The notes under the pieces are model-generated. The model had not been told where the DNA came from. It worked only from the letters and a program-made list of their open reading frames with translations, and did not search any database. Below are positions 57,239 to 64,000 of a stretch of 64,000 nucleotides of DNA, one piece after another (the first letter of the stretch is position 1; each line of letters begins with the position of its first letter). A program made the position numbers and the translations under genes. The stretch comes from Balanoglossus misakiensis (Eukaryota; Hemichordata): positions 4,650,001-4,714,000 of the forward strand of contig CM082585.2 of NCBI GenBank assembly GCA_040954595.2, in the 5' to 3' direction.

Positions 57239-60200
57239 ATGAAGGCCAAAAACAGTAATGAACCACTAAATATGAGTACCTTGAACTTTCGAGTTCGTGT
57301 TGATGGTAAATTCTCTAAAGTAAGTCGATATTGCATTAACTGATCACAATCGTAGCTGCGTACAGTCTGCTGCACTGTTACACGTGCACGCCTTCTTGTA
57401 TGGGCCATACTTGTTGCGGGTCCGTAGCGGCAGCCCTACCCTTCCAACAACCTACAGAAGGGCAAGTGGTAGTGCTACGGACACGCAGCAAATGACCAGA
57501 CTTAAATTGTAGATTGCCAGCCAGTGCAATTATGCAAGGCCATATGGTAAACATAAGCAAAATTGAAAATATGATGAAATGCACACACACAGTGACACAC
57601 GTGGTATTGAGTGCTCAATCAAAGTGGATGATGTTACTCAACTCCTGCAATGCCGTTGCTCGAGGTTTTGCCAAGCCAGTATCAAAAACCTCGAGCTGGT
57701 ACTCACTTTTGACTGCCCATGAGGATAACACTGTAACAGAATATCTTTGTTTCCCATGGGGACTGTGTGTCGCTCCTTCAGCCTCTGGGAAAGTCTGTTT
57801 GGGGGTGACTCGCAACGTACATGTATGTTATTACCCGAATATGGCCAGTCAATTAGTGTATTACACACCTCATCCAACAGAAGCGCACATCAGGAAATTT
57901 CTCTTCTATCATCAAGTTGGTCAGGGTCACAGACAACACCGGCATCATACTATCATAGTTTACATTTTCTGTAGTGCTCTCGCATAGATGGTGCTTTCAA
58001 ACTTAGCCAGCAACAGATGATATACAAAATGCATGAGCAATGCAAACTGAAATGCAATCAAGTGGGATATTGACATTATCAGTAATCTGTGGTGTATTCG
58101 GATTTTTCTCTTTCAGTGTACACATTAAACATTTGATATTGTGGTTGAGCCAAATGATTTAGCCATGATTTTGAAAACCAGAGGCTCATCATAAGCTTTC
58201 ATTTCTATTTCTATATCCTCGAAAGCTAACATAATAATAATTTTAGTATATATTGCTGTTGGTATGATCTACGGCACTCAGTGACCGTGTATGATCATAT
58301 GATGATGGTAATGATGGCAATTGTTTATTTTTCAGAAGAATTTCCATCTCCCAAGGTCAAGCAGAACAAAAGAGCTGGTGGATGAACTTCTGAGGGAAAA
58401 GTTACTAGAAACGAGAAATGTGACTGTATACAATCAGAACTCTAACAGGTTGCGATGGAGGGATAAAGTCGGGCAATATGTCAGAGATGGAGAAACCGTG
58501 ATCGTTACTAGTGTTGGTGTGACTGGATCAGGAGATGGTGAGCGTGACTCCAGAAGAGAATCCAGTGCTTTGTCAGTGCAGTCGGATGATGATGGTGATG
58601 ACGTTTTGAATGTCAAGAGGAGAAGCAGCGAGGTGTCAACGAGAAGGAAGAAATGCAGGAAAGTGTCGAGTGAGCAAAGCGATGTCACAGTCGGACGTTC
58701 TTCAGCAGAAACGGAGCAGAATTGCACAAGTGGATTTCAAGAGGGTGAAAGGAAACTGGATGACTCTGAAGCAGCTGACTCGAAAGCATCCCAGAATAAC
58801 CTGCAAAGTGCTGAAAACGGAAGCCAAAGTGACAGTGTAACCGTTGGAAACGATAAAGGGTTAAAATTTCACTATGACAAGATTTTTAACCATCAGCCTA
58901 ACAGTTGTGATGAAGAGCAACCAAAGCAATATTCAGAGAATGTACACAGTGCAATGTATGCAGTGAATCCAAAATGGGGGCTGTCGTGTCAGACAACGGA
59001 TGGAAAACACAACAGAGACAGAAGCGAGAGTGCAACAATTGGAACAGAGACAACATTCACACGCCTCTATGAAAAGGATGATGCTGACAAGACGATAGAA
59101 GAGAAAAATATTTGCAATGATGCGACTGATGACAGTGATGATATTATGATTGTGGAAGTGATTGGAGAGAAGCAAATTTCAAAGGAAAAGATCATTTCGA
59201 ACTTGAGAGGTAAACAGAATTGATAACAAAATACGGTTTTACAACTGGTTGAAAAACTGAATTTTTTCCCTCACAGGCACTTCAAATACAAATCTCGATT
59301 TCTGGTACTATTCACAATGATGTTTCATTTGTTTGTTTTGATGTGTGTTATACTAGATGCAAGTTTTTCACTGACTTAAACCACTTCACATATTACAGAA
59401 AAACTGAGATTGAAAGAAACTAATTCCTGAATGTACCTTTTGCATTTACAGGAATACTCAGGAAAAGACGAAACCGTACAGGTAATGGATATAATTTGAC
59501 AGTTGTATTTCATGAACTACAGAAGATTTTCAAGAAGGATCTCTCAGACAGGTAAGGTTGTCATGATCAGGATAATATAAGGTTATTCACAAAATACCGC
59601 CATGATGTAATTTGCATATCGAATGCGCCTTCACCTCGCGCATCAGGTGATGCTTGTGTCGAGCTGCCGACGTCTCACGCGCGACGTTCTACGCTGCAGC
59701 GATGAGCTCATTCTGGAACTTGAAATGAATGCGCTCGCCTGTTTGTTCACAGATTCCTTCGACTGAAATTTCAGCGTGGATTTTGACTTATTTCGCATCT
59801 TGGGCCACCAATAATTTTGTTTAATAACGACTGTGTACTTTTTATATAATTTTTTTTGTGAGAGTAGGGTGTAATATCATCGTGAGTCAAAATGCGTCCA
59901 ATAACCCTGGTGTTATTGGACTCCGCGTCCTCATTGAATAATTATTGTATGGTGATACCGCGAATTATTGTATTACGGAACTCCATAGGTTACAGCAGTA
60001 GGTGTATAATACAAAAATGTAATATGCATTTGTGTAGATTATATATTTTCCTACCAGTATTTGGCAGGCGAGGCCTGTTAGCCAAATGTCCTGCTATGCC
60101 ACAGCATTGGTGAAACCTCCAATTTATATACGCCCATATATGGCTTAACTGGTGTATTTGAGTGTTCTAAAGAACATATGGTGGTGCTTTTTTTTCGCGT

Positions 60201-63200
60201 GTGTCACCAACTGAGAATCTGTGATTGGCTAGATCTCAATTTACCATGGTAACTGTAGCTAAATTTACATAGGTGACCGCATACCTATAAGTGTTCAAAA
60301 GTACCGTCGCTGATGACCCTTTGAAAACGTGCAGCGGGAATATCTGGCACATGAAGCTGAACTCCAGCTGGTTCGAAAATGACCTATCACCTTGTTATAT
60401 ACTTATTCAATTTAACCACATTTCCCATTGTGTGCCAACACTTTCATAAGATGTACCACCATGACCCTGAATGTACCGGTGATCTCATGCAGTCAAGAAT
60501 ACTTTCTAACAAAATTGAAATGTAATTTCTTCTCATATCTCCCCACAGATATGAATTTATCAAGAATGCTTTCAACCACATGACATCGAAGCCAAACTCT
60601 TGGTTAGCAGAGAGTGAATCACGACCAGAAATTGCTGTGTCCATCTCTGACCATCACATCACCACTGAAGATTTGAAAAGACTGAATGGACAAAATTGGT
60701 TGAACGACAGTGTAAGTTTTGTAAAGGTATACATGCAAAATTAACCACTGTTACCATGGAAAATTCAAATATAGCGAATCACAAATTTTCAGTTGGTTAT
60801 TTTGATAAGCTTCATCACTGAGAATAATAATTTAAATAAGTCAGTTTACTTTCAATATACAGAAACCCTAGATTGATAGTGCGGACACAATGAAATCAAG
60901 CTGCAGTTCTGTGTGTGTACTATTCTAACTTAGTGTTTAACCCTAACGCTGCCAAGTCGTTGAAACTGGTTTGATTTCCAGGGTGCCTAGAATCCTGGCT
61001 CCCAGGCCTGTTAGACTGCCAAGTGCGTGTTAATCAGTAGGGCCTATACAAGACCCTCAGACCAATACAGTGCAAACCAGTGCGATTTGGTACATTTTAC
61101 AGGGGGCTCAGACTGCCAAGTGTGTCTAAGTACGTATGAGAGCCATGTCAAGACAGTCAAAATACGTTTTAGAAGAAAAAGTGGCAAATACGTATTTTAA
61201 GGGACTTGACACTCTAAACAGATATGACACCCAGTAGCATTAGGGTTAAGCAACAGCAAGTGCATAAAAAAAGAAAATTCACGAGAATCTATGAAACACC
61301 ACTTTCATGAAAATTGTGTTATAACTCGTCAATCGGTTGATGTGAATGTTTTCAGATCATAAATGGCTACTCTCAACTTTTGATGATGTTCCATTCAGAT
61401 GTCTTCATCTTCTCAACGTACTTCTATCCACAACTAAAGAGTAAAGGATACTTAGGTGTCAAGAAATGGATCAAGAAGGTAAATAGTCTTATGTTTTCCA
61501 GATTGTTTCAGTTGCAGCTGTCGAAAGCACAAATTGCCAAACAATGATTACTTATTTTGCAACTTGATGCAGTCTGTAACACAAAGAATGCATGGTGTAA
61601 ACTTGATTGTGTATCACCTACATGTACACTTGCAATACAATTTAGAACTGCAAGGGAAAACATTTCATTATTAAGATGTCATTGCACATGATATTACTAG
61701 ACTCTCTCACAGGACACAGTCCCTTTAATGTAGTTTACATTTGTTTTGGAATGAAAGTTCAGTTGGCAAGATCACACTGATTGTGGTTATGAAATCCCAT
61801 TCCATGATACTTATTAGAAAAGATTGAGGCAATTAAATCTAATTTAATTTTTCAGGTTGATATTTTCAAGAAGAGACTGCTGTTGTTTCCTATTCATCTC
61901 GGTTTACACTGGACACTTGTTGCTTGCAATCTTTCCAAAAAGACTCTGATTTACTTGGATTCATTGGCTGGATTCAATGAACACTGCTTAAAGGCAAGTC
62001 ATGTGATCAGAAATCTTCTTCTCAAAGGTACATTGTATGAGAGGAAATATTAAAGCCATATGATGACTGAGTTATACTCAAGGCAAGAATGGTTTTTCCT
62101 GAAAAACTGAAGTCAAAGCTCGCACATATCTAAACAATCAGCCAGACTGACATTCCTCCAGTTCAGTCCAAACCGATTGTTTTCTATAGTATGATTGGAC
62201 CTCTAAGAGGAAAATTCGGGTGAAATGGTTAAAGCAAGTTATATTTTCAGCAAAAGCGGGTAGTAATATAATTCACAGGCATGAAATCATTTCTCATCTG
62301 CAAGTTTTTTGTTTAATTAACAGCGTCTGATGCAATTCCTGAGGAAATCAGCTTTTCAACAGGACAAGGATCACATAGTGAGCGGTTGGCAAGCTGGGAG
62401 AGTGGAAAGCATCCCACTTCAGAAGAACGTATCGGATTGTGGTGTCTTTGTCTGTCAGGTAAGCAATATTATTGTACCCCTTCAAATTTATACAGTCACC
62501 TATTCAGTCACCTATTCAAATTTAAAGGGACAAAGTCTGTCTCTCGCTGCCCTTTTTCCTTTAATTAATTATGTTTGACACAAGACACCGTTTATGTTAT
62601 TCTACATGTGGATATATAGTGGATAAATGTTCGACCACACACAACTTCCATCTCGTTTGGAGGATACAAGAGTAAATTTCTCGCCAAAATGAATAAATAG
62701 TAAACACCGATTATTCATTTCGGCGAGTTTTTTCCCTCCCGTGTCTACAAGCGGGATGGAAGTTGTGTGTGGTCGAACATTGATTCACTATATATCCACA
62801 TGTAGAATAACATAAACAGTGTCTTGTATCAAACATAAATTAAAGGCACAGCGAGAGAGAGACTTTGTCCCTTTAAATAACCATACTTACATGGAATCAT
62901 ATGTGGGGTTCATACACATGCATTTGAAATGCTTCTGAAACGTCTTAGGTCAAATACTGGCATAAGTTATTATGTCTGAACAGTTTATGTGGTCCTGGAA
63001 CATTTCAGACTTGAGACGGCTTTGCCGCCAGACCTGAGCTGGTGTACGATGATTAGAAATGCTTGTATTCTTCAAAGAGGGAAATGCTACTTCATTTGAC
63101 CAGATGACATAGCAGTGTAGCATTTTTGATAGTGTGGAATGTTTAGATAATTCATTTAGATCTTTTTGTGGGTACTGGTAATAGCTAGCATACCAATGAC

Positions 63201-63337
63201 ATTTTCCAATAATGTTTTTTCATTTGCAGTATTCCAAGCGATTTTGCAAAAGCACTGCCATGGATTTCTGCCAATCTGACATCCCAAGACTTCGCAAACA
63301 GATGATCCAAGAACTTCAAAGCAAGACTTTGTTGTAG
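57239..63337 (+). CDS. SENP: SENP1/2-like SUMO-specific protease (573 aa, 8 exons)
   Basis: This is a C48 (Ulp1-type) cysteine protease that matures SUMO and removes it from targets. Exons: 57239-57319, 58336-59209, 59452-59551, 60549-60711, 61356-61478, 61856-61993, 62324-62458, 63230-63337 (1722 nt). The N-terminal 330 residues are charged, Ser-rich and probably disordered, nearly all in large exon 2, with basic clusters (KRRSSEVSTRRKK, LRKRRNR) that may be nuclear signals. The catalytic domain starts near residue 365. WLND at 402-405 is followed by the triad His465 (GLHWTLV), Asp482 (IYLDSL) and Cys532 (SDCGVFVC), with oxyanion Gln526. The His-Asp spacing (17) and Gln-Cys spacing (6) match SENP1. 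Intron 6 has a GC donor (TTAAAG|GCAAGT); only that junction keeps the frame. SENP1/2 fits best, but a SENP5-like origin is not excluded. Confidence 0.93.
57320..58335. other. SENP intron 1
   Basis: It holds an imperfect hairpin at about 57410-57500 related to a short piece near 22080-22110, and a 157-codon + frame (57514-57987) with no recognisable domain or codon signal. I treat the frame as chance. Confidence 0.5.
60941..61245. mobile_element. TTAA MITE family 2, intact copy in SENP intron 4
   Basis: This 305-bp element has ends CCCTAACGCT and AGCATTAGGG and perfect TTAA on both sides (60937-60940, 61246-61249). It is near-identical to the CUL3 intron copy, so the family moved or converted recently. 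Confidence 0.88.
62526..62872. mobile_element. TTAA-flanked palindromic MITE, 347 bp, in SENP intron 7
   Basis: The arms of about 160-170 bp begin AGGGACAAAGTCT and end in its near complement, with TTAA at 62522-62525 and 62873-62876. The whole element folds back on itself. The end motif TTAA-AGGG resembles the CUL3 intron 18 element (TTAA-AGGGG), so a shared transposase is plausible. Confidence 0.87.
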
Positions 63338-64000
63338 TTGGTACTATCTTGAGCATCATCTCAACTGAACTGTGATGCACTTGCAAAGTTCTGTCAGTAG
63401 TCAGGGTTTTTTAAACCAGTGTGCAATCAATTCTCACAACCTTATGTTGTTTTTTTGCTGCCTAGGTAAGTGATAAAAATCTCACGTGGTCGACATAATT
63501 TCAAGATGGCGGATTCTGCATTATTAGGAGTTCAGAAGCTAGCAACAGGTCACACTTAAATTTTGTAGCAGAAAAAAATACATAATGTGAAAAGCTTGAA
63601 CAAGTTCTGTGTGCTAACTACAAAGACAGAACTGTTAAACACAGAGAAGTCAGATAATGCAGGTAACATACATTTATCAACTCTTCATAGTAAGTTGTCG
63701 ACCTTTTTACCCATAATGCAATATTATCATATAATTTGACCCCCTAGCATGAAGGAAAAGCCTATGTAAGCTAGCAAGAATAGCCCATCAGGAACTCAAA
63801 TTTTGTTATGTTTAGAGAGATCAGGCCGCCTGAGGCACTTCAGGTAAGATCTATGGTCTTCTCAGCATGAACAGTTGACATGTGATGCTGCCCTCTAGAG
63901 GCAATGATCTACTTTGCTGCAATGACATTTGAATTTAGCATGACTGTCAAAGGTCACTGAACTTTGAACTGAATAATTTTTCTATGTTTAGTACTACGTG
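63338..64000. other. Downstream of SENP; possible start of another gene
   Basis: No AATAAA is seen for SENP before the window ends. At 63502-63512 CAAGATGGCGG is both a YY1-type site and an ATG in strong context, opening a short frame (MADSALLGVQKLAT) that meets a possible donor (ACAG|GTCAC) near 63548. It could be a first exon of the next gene or coincidence. Confidence 0.25.

Noticed and set aside
57514-57987. 157-codon frame in SENP intron 1
   Set aside because: No domain is recognised, it overlaps other frames, and the in-phase join of exons 1 and 2 does not need it.

Overview
The window is nuclear DNA of an intron-rich animal, most likely an invertebrate deuterostome (hemichordate, echinoderm or cephalochordate; I cannot place it closer). 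The seven recognisable conserved-type genes have metazoan domain layouts, introns mostly of 0.2-1 kb, and non-coding DNA full of short transposon remnants. I resolved seven multi-exon genes to splice-site level. In each, the summed exon length is a multiple of three and the reading frame runs unbroken from start to stop.

Layout. (1) 1-11,260: three tandem units, each carrying an apparently intronless + strand orphan gene (membrane-associated N-terminal half, 22-residue coiled-coil repeats in the C-terminal half) next to a minus-strand copy of the last TAF6 exon. Unit 3 is joined to the real TAF6 gene. Unit 2 has a second complete last exon. Unit 1 has a truncated one and has received a 1.8 kb DNA transposon. 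The first six bases of the window match the unit 1/unit 2 junction, so the array continues to the left. (2) 10,574-20,423 (-): TAF6, 13 exons. (3) 22,763-24,459 (+): small CAP-Gly protein, with a near-perfect 81-bp-arm hairpin in its 3' UTR. (4) 26,872-29,696 (-): SPCS2, signal peptidase complex subunit 2, with a U12-type AT-AC intron. (5) 30,306-39,561 (+): IFT81, 13 exons. (6) 41,374-43,477 (+): SH3 plus matrin-type zinc-finger protein. (7) 45,635-56,543 (-): CUL3, 20 exons, with a GC-AG last intron and a 25-nt last exon. (8) 57,239-63,337 (+): SENP1/2-like SUMO protease, also with one GC-AG intron.

Three head-to-head pairs (TAF6/CAP-Gly, SPCS2/IFT81, CUL3/SENP) have start codons 2.3, 0.6 and 0.7 kb apart and probably share promoters. 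Of 61 coding introns, 58 are GT-AG, two GC-AG and one AT-AC. Introns and spacers hold several families of small TTAA-flanked inverted-repeat elements, a nested Tc1/pogo-like element and a tRNA-derived SINE. The conserved genes cover transcription initiation, secretion, ciliary transport, ubiquitin ligation and SUMO removal and do not form one pathway. The unusual system is the orphan gene/TAF6 exon array.
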